From positions 109,987 through 173,986 of the forward strand of contig DIWS01000005.1 of assembly GCA_002423585.1 (NCBI GenBank): a DNA stretch of 64,000 bases, read 5' to 3'. Numbering within the stretch: position 1 is the stretch's first letter; each line of letters opens with the position of its first letter. Made by a program: the position numbers and the translations under genes. Origin of the DNA: Actinobacteria bacterium UBA6100. Its GTDB lineage: Bacteria > Actinomycetota > Coriobacteriia > Anaerosomatales > Anaerosomataceae. A model generated the notes under the pieces. The model did no database searches, was not told the DNA's origin, and saw only the letters and a list, made by a program, of their open reading frames with translations. Shown here in pieces: positions 15,242 to 23,160 of the stretch.

Positions 15242-17397
15242 CAGGCACCTCCCCCACGGCGAGAGCGCGCGATAGCGGCAAGAGCGGCCTCGGCCGCGGT
15301 CTGTATCTCGCGGGCCCTGCCGCTGCGCAGGATCCCGCGCGAGCGGCTGACATCGAGCACAGCCGCCTCGGCTTCGGGTGTTGCGATGCGCCCGAGTGCT
15401 TCGATGGCCTCGATCCGTGGCGCGACCTCCCGGTTGCCCCTGCCCTCGCCACGGGCCACGGCGGCGAGCGCGCTTATCGCCGATGGCGACCCCAAGTTGC
15501 CGAGATATCGTGCGGCAAGCCCGACGTTCTGCGCGTCCTCGTCGGTGAGCGCTGCCGCGAGCATCTGCTCGGCGAGCGAGTCCCGGATCGACGCAACCGC
15601 ACGGATCGTCTCACGTCGCACCCGCGCGTCAGTGTGCCGAAGCGTGCGGTTCAGGGGCTGCAACACGGCGGGATCGCGCGTGGACCCGAGCAGCCCCACC
15701 ACGTTACGCACGAAGTACCAGCGAGGATCGCTCGTACGTTCGCTCAACTCGTGGATGTGCTGTGGCGCCATCGCACTGATCATGTCCATGAGCGCCTTTC
15801 GCGCGGCCATGTCGGGCTCGTCGGCCAGCACCTCGAGCAGCGGCGAGATCGTTGCCCCGCCGAGCGTGGCGATGAGTTGTCTGCACTGGTCGTGCGCCGG
15901 CGTACCTGCCGGGTGCACCCGAAGGGCTGCGGCGACATCACGCATGTTGCGCGGGGATGCCATGTCGACGATCGCGCGATGGACCCGTTCGCGCTGCGTC
16001 GGGTCGAGCGCCTGATCATCTTGGAGTGAGACCAGCGCCGTCGCGGCGGTGACCGCATCGGCGTACTCACCGAGTTCGAGCAGCAGGGTCAGTCCGTCTT
16101 CGGCGATACTCATCAGCGATGCGAACATGTCCGGTCGACGCTCGATCGTGACAAGCGTGATCACGGCGACCAGGATGTCACCATCGGAGATCCCGTCGGC
16201 CACCTCGTCCCGCAGGCCTTTCACCTCGTCGTCCAGCGCTTCGGGGGCGACCGGCGCGAGATCGACCAGCCGCAGGATGCCCTCCACGCTATCACCGGGC
16301 ACATCCCGCTGCTGGCGAATGGTGAGCTGCGAGGGCGCTGCCCCCTGGAGCACCGCAGTGACTGCATCTTCGCCCGCGCCGGCCTCGCGCAGTGCGGCTC
16401 CGGCGGCGTCAAACACCTCGTCGCGTGGATGCAGGCTGATGACCGCCAGATTGCGCAGCGCTCGCGAAAGACCGTCGCGGGAGACCGGGTCGGGGCCAAG
16501 CCCCTCTGCGAGTGCCTTGCAGAGCTCCCCCAACTCGAACTGCCGCATCATCGAGGCTACCGCCTCATCGAGGCGCGACTCGGGCAGGAGACGTTCGACG
16601 AGGACATTGCGGCTCACCTCAGGATCGAGTGAGAGCAGTGCTTCGGCGATGGAACGGAACAGTGCCGGCTGATCCTCGGTGAGTTCGGCCATCGCCACAT
16701 GTGTCAGCGACACCACCTTCCCGGCGATCAGGTTCGTCAGCGGCTGGCCGCCCCGACCCTCGGATGCCAGCTCGGCCAGATAGCGGGAGACCAGACGCGG
16801 GTTCTGTGTGAAACGCACCAGCATGCGCTGATCACGGGGGCGGGCGCCGTAGGCCGAATCGATGAGCGCGTCGACGCGCTCGCGTGAGGGAGGCCAGTCC
16901 TCATCGGGAACGGGCGATCGAGACTCATCGGCGAGATCGGCATCCACGATCTTGGTCGAGACCACCCTGACCGTGATGCCGTCGATCTGCAGATCCCACA
17001 ACCGCTGCTCAAAACCGCCTGCCGCGTTGATGGCCTCGGGCATCTCCTGCAGGATGCGGAGGAAGTCGACGACCTCGCGCGGCGTGACGCCGGAGTGGAA
17101 GCGCACCTCCGCGAGGTTGCGATGGTAGAACTCACGCGCGAACGACTCGAACGGCTTCACGCCGGGGAGCACGGGTAGCGCGTTGTAGAGCAATCTGTCC
17201 TTCGTGACCTGGAACCGCAACTCCGACTGCTCCCGAAGCAGGCCCCGCAGCAGGCCAAGGAGTTCGCTGGCGCTCGCCTGGGGGATCTCGCTGGCTGCAG
17301 GGTAGAGTCTGGCGGCGCGGTGCGCGACGAGCAGCTGCTTCACGAAGCGTTCCACCGCTTCGGGCGCATGCTCAGATTCGCGTCCCGCATTCCACAT
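15241..17397 (-). CDS. HEAT-repeat protein with N-terminal LYP domain
   Basis: 718 residues, no signal peptide. Residues about 12-110 form the LYP domain (AARLYPAASEIP at 28-39, then FHSGVTPREVVDFLRIL). The C-terminal about 250 residues contain HEAT/Armadillo-like repeats, for example LEVLADEPDMAARKALMDMI, NRTLRHTDARVRRETIRAV and AVARGEGRGNREVAPRIEAI. The middle is alpha-helical without a known signature. It is the first gene of a bicistron; the HD-GYP gene overlaps its stop by 1 nt. A scaffold or partner for the phosphodiesterase is inferred, not shown. The paralogous arrangement recurs at 23161-26456. Confidence 0.75.
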   Translation of the reverse strand: MWNAGRESEHAPEAVERFVKQLLVAHRAARLYPAASEIPQASASELLGLLRGLLREQSELRFQVTKDRLLYNALPVLPGVKPFESFAREFYHRNLAEVRFHSGVTPREVVDFLRILQEMPEAINAAGGFEQRLWDLQIDGITVRVVSTKIVDADLADESRSPVPDEDWPPSRERVDALIDSAYGARPRDQRMLVRFTQNPRLVSRYLAELASEGRGGQPLTNLIAGKVVSLTHVAMAELTEDQPALFRSIAEALLSLDPEVSRNVLVERLLPESRLDEAVASMMRQFELGELCKALAEGLGPDPVSRDGLSRALRNLAVISLHPRDEVFDAAGAALREAGAGEDAVTAVLQGAAPSQLTIRQQRDVPGDSVEGILRLVDLAPVAPEALDDEVKGLRDEVADGISDGDILVAVITLVTIERRPDMFASLMSIAEDGLTLLLELGEYADAVTAATALVSLQDDQALDPTQRERVHRAIVDMASPRNMRDVAAALRVHPAGTPAHDQCRQLIATLGGATISPLLEVLADEPDMAARKALMDMISAMAPQHIHELSERTSDPRWYFVRNVVGLLGSTRDPAVLQPLNRTLRHTDARVRRETIRAVASIRDSLAEQMLAAALTDEDAQNVGLAARYLGNLGSPSAISALAAVARGEGRGNREVAPRIEAIEALGRIATPEAEAAVLDVSRSRGILRSGRAREIQTAAEAALAAIARSRRGGGA

Positions 17398-17472
17398 GAA
17401 GTCGCTCCCGCCAGGATGTCCGTTGCCACCCGATTATGCAGTCTATCTCACGGCGATGCTATCATCGGCCGC

Positions 17473-18135
17473 ATGGACAATCCCTCGCTCGTGCTCGCCT
17501 CGGCCTCCCCTCGCAGGCGACGTCTCATAGGATGGCTCGGCGCTCCGGTGCGCCTCGAGGCCACCGATACCCCCGAGGATCTCACGCGTCCATTCATGCC
17601 CGCCGAGCTCGCCATGACGCTCGCCGCCGAGAAGGCGCGTGCGATCCATGCGGCCGCCGGTGAGACCGTACTGGCGTTCGACACCATCGTGGTGCATGAA
17701 GGTCGGATCCTCGGCAAGCCTGTGGACCGCGACGATGCCCGACGCATGCTCAACGAGTTGTCAGGCGGCGTTCACGAGGTGATCACAGGCGTGGCGATCC
17801 GTCCCTCAGGGACGAACGAGGTGGACACACATGCCGTGTCGACACCCGTGACGATGCGCGCGCTGCCCCCCGCGACCATCGAAGCATGGCTTTCGGGGGA
17901 CGAGGTGCTCGGCTGCGCCGGTGCCTACAACATCGAACACCACCTGGCGAGCGTCGCAGACGACCAGTGCTTCAACAACGTGGCGGGCATGCCGCTCTGC
18001 CACGTGTACGCGGAGTTGGCCTCGGGCAGGGCCGGGGTCGTGCCGGCGGGGCTCACGGCCCCGGTGGCCGCATGCGACGCAGCGCTCGGCAGGCGCTGCC
18101 TGCTCGGGCCGAAGGTGTGCGAGCCGGGTATCTAG
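17473..18135 (+). CDS. maf: Maf/YhdE-family nucleotide pyrophosphatase, divergent
   Basis: 220 residues. The Maf signature LASASPRRRRL (8-18) and E33, K55, FDT (69-71) and GKP (81-83) are present. The usual DKAGAY..Q segment near 150 reads GCAGAYNIEH, so the Asp and Lys there are replaced, and cysteines at 148, 166 and 176 plus a C-terminal extension with three more are unusual. Canonical Maf proteins hydrolyse non-canonical or pyrimidine NTPs and influence septation. Start ATG 17473 matches the family N-terminus; no strong ribosome site is seen. It is divergent from the HEAT/HD-GYP bicistron. Confidence 0.8.
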   Translation: MDNPSLVLASASPRRRRLIGWLGAPVRLEATDTPEDLTRPFMPAELAMTLAAEKARAIHAAAGETVLAFDTIVVHEGRILGKPVDRDDARRMLNELSGGVHEVITGVAIRPSGTNEVDTHAVSTPVTMRALPPATIEAWLSGDEVLGCAGAYNIEHHLASVADDQCFNNVAGMPLCHVYAELASGRAGVVPAGLTAPVAACDAALGRRCLLGPKVCEPGI

Positions 18136-18147
18136 GCTGCTGCTGCC

Positions 18148-18975
18148 CTAGCCGCGCACCGCCACGACGATGAGGCTCTCGTCGTTCCCGAGGTCTATCT
18201 CGCGCCCCTCGTGATCGCCGAGGATCCGCACACTCCCGAAACCGGCGCGCTCCAGCTCGGCGGTGATGAGACCGACGGGCATCGCGAAGTGGAGCGAGCG
18301 TCGCGAGCGCAGGCTCCAACCCCCGGCCGGATCGTCATCGAGCGTCTTGGGCCAGCTCTCGATCGTGTGTGGCGCCTCGCGCACACTCGCGTCGCGCACG
18401 AGGGTCACGAAGTCGAAGAGGATCCCGTCGCCCGAGGGCGTGTAGCCGAGCAGGCGCAGGAAGAACTTGTCGCCCGCGGTGGTCTCACGGAAGACCGGTG
18501 TCATCGTGCGGATGCGCTGGGCGAGCAGGCGATCGTGGTTGAGGTAGTGCAGCACGAGCACCCCTCCGGGGTGCAACGCCGCCGCGAAGTCGGCGAGCGC
18601 CTCGCGAAGCCCTTCGATCGAGCGCACGTGCGGGAGCGCGTTGCCCGTGCAGGTGATGGCGTCCACCGGCCGTCCGACGATGCGGGCCACGTCGCCGAAA
18701 CCGCCTTCGACCACCGGCACGTCGCTCCCGAGCCGCTCCACGTTCTCGCGTGCGAGCTCGAGCATGTCGGCGCTCGGATCGATCGCCCACACATCAAGCC
18801 CCCACGAGCGGTACAGGATCGAGTGGCGTGCGCTCCCGGCGCCAACGTCGGCCACCGAGCGCACCTCGTGCTCGGCGAACAGCCGCCGGAAGAACGGGCC
18901 CTCGCGCGTGAGCCGCGCATCCCAGTTCACGAGCTCGTCGTACTCGCGCTCCTCGTTGTGCTTGCCCCAGCCCAT
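18148..18975 (-). CDS. Class I SAM-dependent methyltransferase
   Basis: 275 residues. The SAM-binding motif I is VADVGAGSARHS (about 41-52), followed by the acidic end of strand 2 (VWAIDPSADM), a VVEGGFGDV motif II region, and DAITCTGNALPHV as motif III. The C-terminal half is a variable substrate cap (LHYLNHDRLLAQRIRTMTP). Substrate unknown. It starts 9 nt after the amidohydrolase stop, at the end of the run PspC - amidohydrolase - methyltransferase, and converges on maf. Confidence 0.85.
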   Translation of the reverse strand: MGWGKHNEEREYDELVNWDARLTREGPFFRRLFAEHEVRSVADVGAGSARHSILYRSWGLDVWAIDPSADMLELARENVERLGSDVPVVEGGFGDVARIVGRPVDAITCTGNALPHVRSIEGLREALADFAAALHPGGVLVLHYLNHDRLLAQRIRTMTPVFRETTAGDKFFLRLLGYTPSGDGILFDFVTLVRDASVREAPHTIESWPKTLDDDPAGGWSLRSRRSLHFAMPVGLITAELERAGFGSVRILGDHEGREIDLGNDESLIVVAVRG

Positions 18976-18984
18976 GCGCAGCCC

Positions 18985-19914
18985 CTACCCGTCCAGGTGG
19001 AAGATGCGCACGGCATTCGCGCGTAGGACGAGGTCGCGATCGCGATCCGAGAGCCCCAGCTCCTCGAGCGTGCGGCGCTGCTGGAACGCGATCCACTTCC
19101 GGTACGGCGCCGTGGTGCCTGAGTCGGTCCCGAACAGCACGCGCTCGGGCCCGAAGGCGGTGAGCGCGCGATCGAACACCTGCGCGAGCGTGTAGCCGTG
19201 CGGGTCGTAGTCCATCCAGTTGTTCGTGCCGGAGCTGTCGAGGCACACGTTCTTGCACTGGTAGCCGAGGCGCAGCGCCTCGTGCAGGTAGCCAGCCCCG
19301 AAGTGGGCGATCACGAACGGCATGTCGGGGTAGTCGCGCGCCACCGGCGAAAGATCGGTCGGGTCCGCATACCGCAGGTCCCCGGACGGATCGACCGTCA
19401 CCCCGTAGTGGATGATGATCGAGGCGCCGAGCTCGGCTGCCCGGTCGAAGAACGGCCGGCACGCGGGGTCGGACAGATGGAAACACCGGTTCACCGGGTA
19501 GAGCTTCACGCCCTTGAAGCCCGCCGCCATCTCACGCTCGAGAAGCGCGGGTGCTCCAGGCGAGCGCGGGTCGATGTTGCAGAGCGCCGAGACCTTACCT
19601 GCCGAGGCGGTGATGAAGTCGCGCGTGTACTGCGAGTCGGGCCACACGGAGACCACGACCGCCTTGGCTATGCCCGCGTCGTCGAGACGGGCGCCGTACC
19701 ACTCTGCCATGTCGGCGGCCGCCAGGTCGGGCAGCGTCTCGTTGCGGCGACCCCACTTCCCGCTCTCGATCGCCTTGTGCCATCGCGGATTGCCCTCCGG
19801 GTTGCTCTCCACGATCTCGCGGAACAGCGGCAACGCGAACAGGTGGACGTGCGCGTCGACGATGTCGCCCGGCACCGTGGGCGCAACGGGTGTGCCGTGC
19901 GTGTCGGCCGTCAT
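18985..19914 (-). CDS. Amidohydrolase-family (amidohydro_2) metal-dependent hydrolase
   Basis: 309 residues. A TIM-barrel amidohydrolase: VDAHVHLF (HxH metal motif at the end of strand 1), GVKLYPVNR, IIIHYGVTVDPSG, FVIAHFGAGYLHEAL, and VLFGTDSG with the terminal metal/catalytic Asp. These match the decarboxylase/lactonase-like amidohydro_2 group; the substrate cannot be inferred. ATG 19914 makes an ATGA overlap with the PspC gene, which sets the start well inside a longer open frame. Confidence 0.86.
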   Translation of the reverse strand: MTADTHGTPVAPTVPGDIVDAHVHLFALPLFREIVESNPEGNPRWHKAIESGKWGRRNETLPDLAAADMAEWYGARLDDAGIAKAVVVSVWPDSQYTRDFITASAGKVSALCNIDPRSPGAPALLEREMAAGFKGVKLYPVNRCFHLSDPACRPFFDRAAELGASIIIHYGVTVDPSGDLRYADPTDLSPVARDYPDMPFVIAHFGAGYLHEALRLGYQCKNVCLDSSGTNNWMDYDPHGYTLAQVFDRALTAFGPERVLFGTDSGTTAPYRKWIAFQQRRTLEELGLSDRDRDLVLRANAVRIFHLDG

Positions 19915-20477
19915 GCCTGGGTGATGCCCGCTGGCGGGTCTGCCGAAGGCGGATCCGTGGTCACCGGCGGCGCCGGCTCGACGCTCACAGGCGGTGCGGG
20001 AGCTGGTGCGGGTGCGGCCGGGATGACCGCGCCTCCCTCCGGCTCGACCGGTACGACGATGGCCATCACGATGTAGACCACCACGAGGGCGCCCACGTCG
20101 AAGAGGACCACAAGCGCGATGAACGCGAGTCTGAGCAGCGTCACATCCACGCTGAAGTAGTCCGCCAGGCCGCCGAGGACACCCGCGAGCCACTTCTCGT
20201 CACGGGAGCGATACAGCTTCGTGCCGCGTGGGGGAGTCGCGATCCGGTGGCCCGACTGCGACCACACGATGAGCATGATGCCCACCAGCAGGATGCCCAC
20301 GCCGCCACGCGCTCTCACCATGTACTCCCATGTGTTCGCAAGGCGCCAGGGTATGATGCCGAGTTGCTGCGCGCCCAACACCGCACCCACGACGACCAGC
20401 GCTACCCCGAGCACGACCCAGCCCGTTGAGTCGCCGCCGTCGGGCTTGTTGCCGGCAGGATGATTCTCGTTGCTCAC
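19911..20477 (-). CDS. PspC-domain membrane protein
   Basis: About 188 residues. Two N-terminal transmembrane segments (VVLGVALVVVGAVLGAQQLG; GVGILLVGIMLIVW) precede a PspC domain: KLYRSRDEKWLAGVLGGLAD followed by a YFSVDVTLLRL stretch and another helix pair. The C-terminal 40 residues are Pro/Ala-rich. PspC proteins sense envelope stress. GTG 20477 has GGAGG 8 nt upstream and is preferred over GTG 20483. Directly upstream, 12 nt away, is the LiaF-like gene, a common envelope-stress pairing. Confidence 0.85.
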   Translation of the reverse strand: MSNENHPAGNKPDGGDSTGWVVLGVALVVVGAVLGAQQLGIIPWRLANTWEYMVRARGGVGILLVGIMLIVWSQSGHRIATPPRGTKLYRSRDEKWLAGVLGGLADYFSVDVTLLRLAFIALVVLFDVGALVVVYIVMAIVVPVEPEGGAVIPAAPAPAPAPPVSVEPAPPVTTDPPSADPPAGITQA

Positions 20478-20489
20478 GATCACGACCTC

Positions 20490-21686
20490 CTAGTAGTACT
20501 CGATAGTGATGCCGCCGATGCCCGACTCGATCGAGATGTCCCAGTACGACCCGCGGTCACTGAAGCTCTCGCTCTCGTAGACCGTGCGGTCCCCCTCATC
20601 GCTCGTACGATCCCAGTCGCCCTTGGCGGTCACGCCGGAAAGGCCCTTGCCCACGCTCACGCGAACGTCGTCCCCTCTGGGGACCCTGATCGTGAGAGCG
20701 GACACGCCGGCCTCGACATCGACCGGCAGCGCACCGTCACCCGCAGCGTCTCGAGAATCACCGAGCGTCAGCGTCCCGGTGGAGACGCCGGCATCCAGAT
20801 GCAGCCCGGCCAGCACGACGTCACGCAGATCGATGTCGTAGCGGGTGACACCGGCCCCGATATCAAGATCCCAGGCCACGTCATCCGAAAGCGTGACTTC
20901 CAGCTCCGTGTCCGACCCAAGCGGGCCCCATGAATGCTCGCCGAGGCCGACGCGGACCTCCGTCGTCCGGCCGGCGACGTCGACATCGAAGACCGGCTCG
21001 AAGGGCGAGCGCCCGTCGGCGGAGACGAGGCTGCTTCCCGCTCCCACGGTGAGCAGGCCGACACCGCCGTCGATGCGTGCCGTACCCTCGGCCACGCCCG
21101 GCTCGGCCGCCGCCGACATACTGAACGGCTCCGACTCACCCGCCGCGACGAAGGTGAGTGGCCACACGTCGGTGGGCGTCATCACGAGCGCGCCGTACGC
21201 CAGACCGGCGATGACCACGATGCTGCCCAACGCGCGGACCCACTCGCTCTTGAGCCCCTTGCCGACCAACTCAAGACCCAGTGAGACGATCAGCAGCGGC
21301 CAGAGTCGCAGGATGTTCAGCCACACATCCCAGCCAAGGTAGCCGAACATCTGCCCGAGGAATACCAGTCCGACAGTGACCGTCGTCAGGCCCTCGAAGA
21401 GATGCCTGATGCTCCAGTGCCCCCCACCGCTGCCGAACATCGCGCGCACGCCGAAGGCGATGACGATGAGTGGCCAGAAGCGCCACAACTGGATTCCGGG
21501 CGCGAACTGACTCAGCAGCAGCACGAGGCCGATGAGTACGAGCGCCACCCCCCACCAGACACCGGAACGGCGCGTTGTTGAGGGCGCGGCGGACGGCGGC
21601 GTCGCCGGTCCGGATGCAGGCGAAGGACCCACCTCCGGCGCAGGCTCGAGACCGGTCTCGGGTACAGGCACGTTCTCATCAGGCAT
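20490..21686 (-). CDS. LiaF-like membrane protein with C-terminal adhesin-like beta domain
   Basis: 398 residues. A Pro/Ala-rich cytoplasmic N-terminus of about 40 residues is followed by a LiaF-type transmembrane module of four to five helices (GVALVLIGLVLLLSQFAPG, WRFWPLIVIAFGVRAMF, GLTTVTVGLVFLGQMFGYLG, WLNILRLWPLLIVSLGLEL and one more). A repetitive beta-strand C-terminal half follows (VRVGLGEHSWG, DLDIGAGVTRYDIDL, VDVEAGVSALTIRVP, ISIESGIGGITIEYY), as in DUF2154/toast-rack domains. The likely role is envelope-stress sensing with the PspC protein. ATG 21686 fits the family; its ribosome site is weak. Confidence 0.83.
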   Translation of the reverse strand: MPDENVPVPETGLEPAPEVGPSPASGPATPPSAAPSTTRRSGVWWGVALVLIGLVLLLSQFAPGIQLWRFWPLIVIAFGVRAMFGSGGGHWSIRHLFEGLTTVTVGLVFLGQMFGYLGWDVWLNILRLWPLLIVSLGLELVGKGLKSEWVRALGSIVVIAGLAYGALVMTPTDVWPLTFVAAGESEPFSMSAAAEPGVAEGTARIDGGVGLLTVGAGSSLVSADGRSPFEPVFDVDVAGRTTEVRVGLGEHSWGPLGSDTELEVTLSDDVAWDLDIGAGVTRYDIDLRDVVLAGLHLDAGVSTGTLTLGDSRDAAGDGALPVDVEAGVSALTIRVPRGDDVRVSVGKGLSGVTAKGDWDRTSDEGDRTVYESESFSDRGSYWDISIESGIGGITIEYY

Positions 21687-21743
21687 CAGTATCACTCACT
21701 CTCGTGCGGGCGGACGTGTGATAGGTGGGCCGGACCCCGCGTA

Positions 21744-23051
21744 CTACTCTTCGCCCGGACCCGTTGTCCTTGATACCCGGATTCGAGCGATCCTCCTCCG
21801 CCTGACGGCGTCGACTTTGACCACCAGGTCGTGATGGCGGATCTCCTCGCCACCCACCGGGATGTGTCCGAGCTCCACCAGCACCCAGCCGGCGACCGTT
21901 TCGTACTCATCAGACAGTGGCAGGTCCCAGTCGAGCGTCTCGTTCGCCTCATGCACGGACAACAGCCCGTCGACCGCCCATTCGTCCGGCCCCAGCTGCG
22001 TGATGTAGCGGCGTTCACGGTCGAACTCGTCGGCGATCTCGCCGATGATCTCCTCGACGATGTCCTCGATCGTGACCAGCCCTGCGGTGCCGCCGTACTC
22101 GTCCACCACCACTGCCAGGTGATTGTGCGCGCTCTGCATGTCCTTGAGCATCACAAGGATCCGCTTGGTCTCGGGCACGAAGACAGCGGGGCGCACGTAG
22201 GCGGCGATCGACTCGGTAAGGACACCGCGGGCCGCCGGACCGACAAGGTCCTTGAGCATCGCGATGCCGATCACGGTGTCCGCGTCTTCGTGGAAGACCG
22301 GCAGCCTCGAGTAGCCTGACGTGCGGAACGCCTCGATCGCCTCGGCCACAGACGTGGTGTCCTCGAGCATCAACATGTCCACCCGTGGGACCATGATCTC
22401 CTTGGCCACCATGTCGCCCAGCTCGAAGATCTCGTGGATCATCCGCTTTTCGTCGGGCAGGAGCGTCCCCTGCTCGGTCACCAGCAACTTGATCTCTTCT
22501 TCGGTGACCCCCGGCCGCACGGAGCCCGGCTTCACGCCGAGCAGGCGGGCGGCCCCGTCGGTGGAGCGCGACAACACCCAGATGAGCGGAGCGGTGAACT
22601 TCTGCAGCAAGGTCACGGGGCCGGCGACCGCCTTGGCCACGCTCTCGGCGCGCTGCAGCCCGAGGCGTTTCGGGGCCAGCTCGCCGAAGACGAGGGTGAG
22701 GTACGAGATGACGAGCGTCACCAGGAAGACCGCGAGGCCCGAGGCCACCGTCCGTACCCACGGCACGCCCAGCGAGGCGAGCCAGGCAGCCACCGGCTGT
22801 GCGAGCGTGACGGCGGCCGTGGCCGAGGCACCGAAGCCGACGATGGTGATGCCCACCTGGATCGCCGCCAGAAGCCTGGACGGGTCCTCGGTGAGCCGGA
22901 GCGCCGCGCGGGCGCGCTGCGAGCCTTCGTCGGCCTCCATCTTGAGGGCGGCGCGGCGTGCGCTCACGAGCGCGATCTCGGCGGCAGCGAAGTAGCCGTT
23001 GATCGCGATGAGAATCGCTACAAGAAGAATCTCACCCAACATCCCATCCAT
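21744..23051 (-). CDS. CNNM/CorC-type protein (DUF21, CBS pair, CorC_HlyC)
   Basis: 435 residues. The DUF21 transmembrane domain (about 1-190) includes NGYFAAAEIALVSARR and VFGELAPKRLGLQ. A CBS pair (about 215-335) has IMVPRVDMLML and VVVDEYGGTAGLVTIEDIVE. The C-terminal CorC_HlyC domain (about 350-425) has DEWAVDGLLSVHEANE. Bacterial relatives transport or regulate Mg2+ (CorB/C type). ATG 23051 begins the normal MDGMLGEILL family N-terminus. It is divergent from the second HEAT gene with a 109-nt gap. Confidence 0.92.
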   Translation of the reverse strand: MDGMLGEILLVAILIAINGYFAAAEIALVSARRAALKMEADEGSQRARAALRLTEDPSRLLAAIQVGITIVGFGASATAAVTLAQPVAAWLASLGVPWVRTVASGLAVFLVTLVISYLTLVFGELAPKRLGLQRAESVAKAVAGPVTLLQKFTAPLIWVLSRSTDGAARLLGVKPGSVRPGVTEEEIKLLVTEQGTLLPDEKRMIHEIFELGDMVAKEIMVPRVDMLMLEDTTSVAEAIEAFRTSGYSRLPVFHEDADTVIGIAMLKDLVGPAARGVLTESIAAYVRPAVFVPETKRILVMLKDMQSAHNHLAVVVDEYGGTAGLVTIEDIVEEIIGEIADEFDRERRYITQLGPDEWAVDGLLSVHEANETLDWDLPLSDEYETVAGWVLVELGHIPVGGEEIRHHDLVVKVDAVRRRRIARIRVSRTTGPGEE

Positions 23052-23160
23052 ACCGATAAGCCTACCAGGTCTCGCAGCGCTGAGCGGATGGATGCTGCGC
23101 GTCAGCACTCGCTCAAGTACGATGGAGTGCACTGGAAGCACGACAACGGGGGTAGTACGC

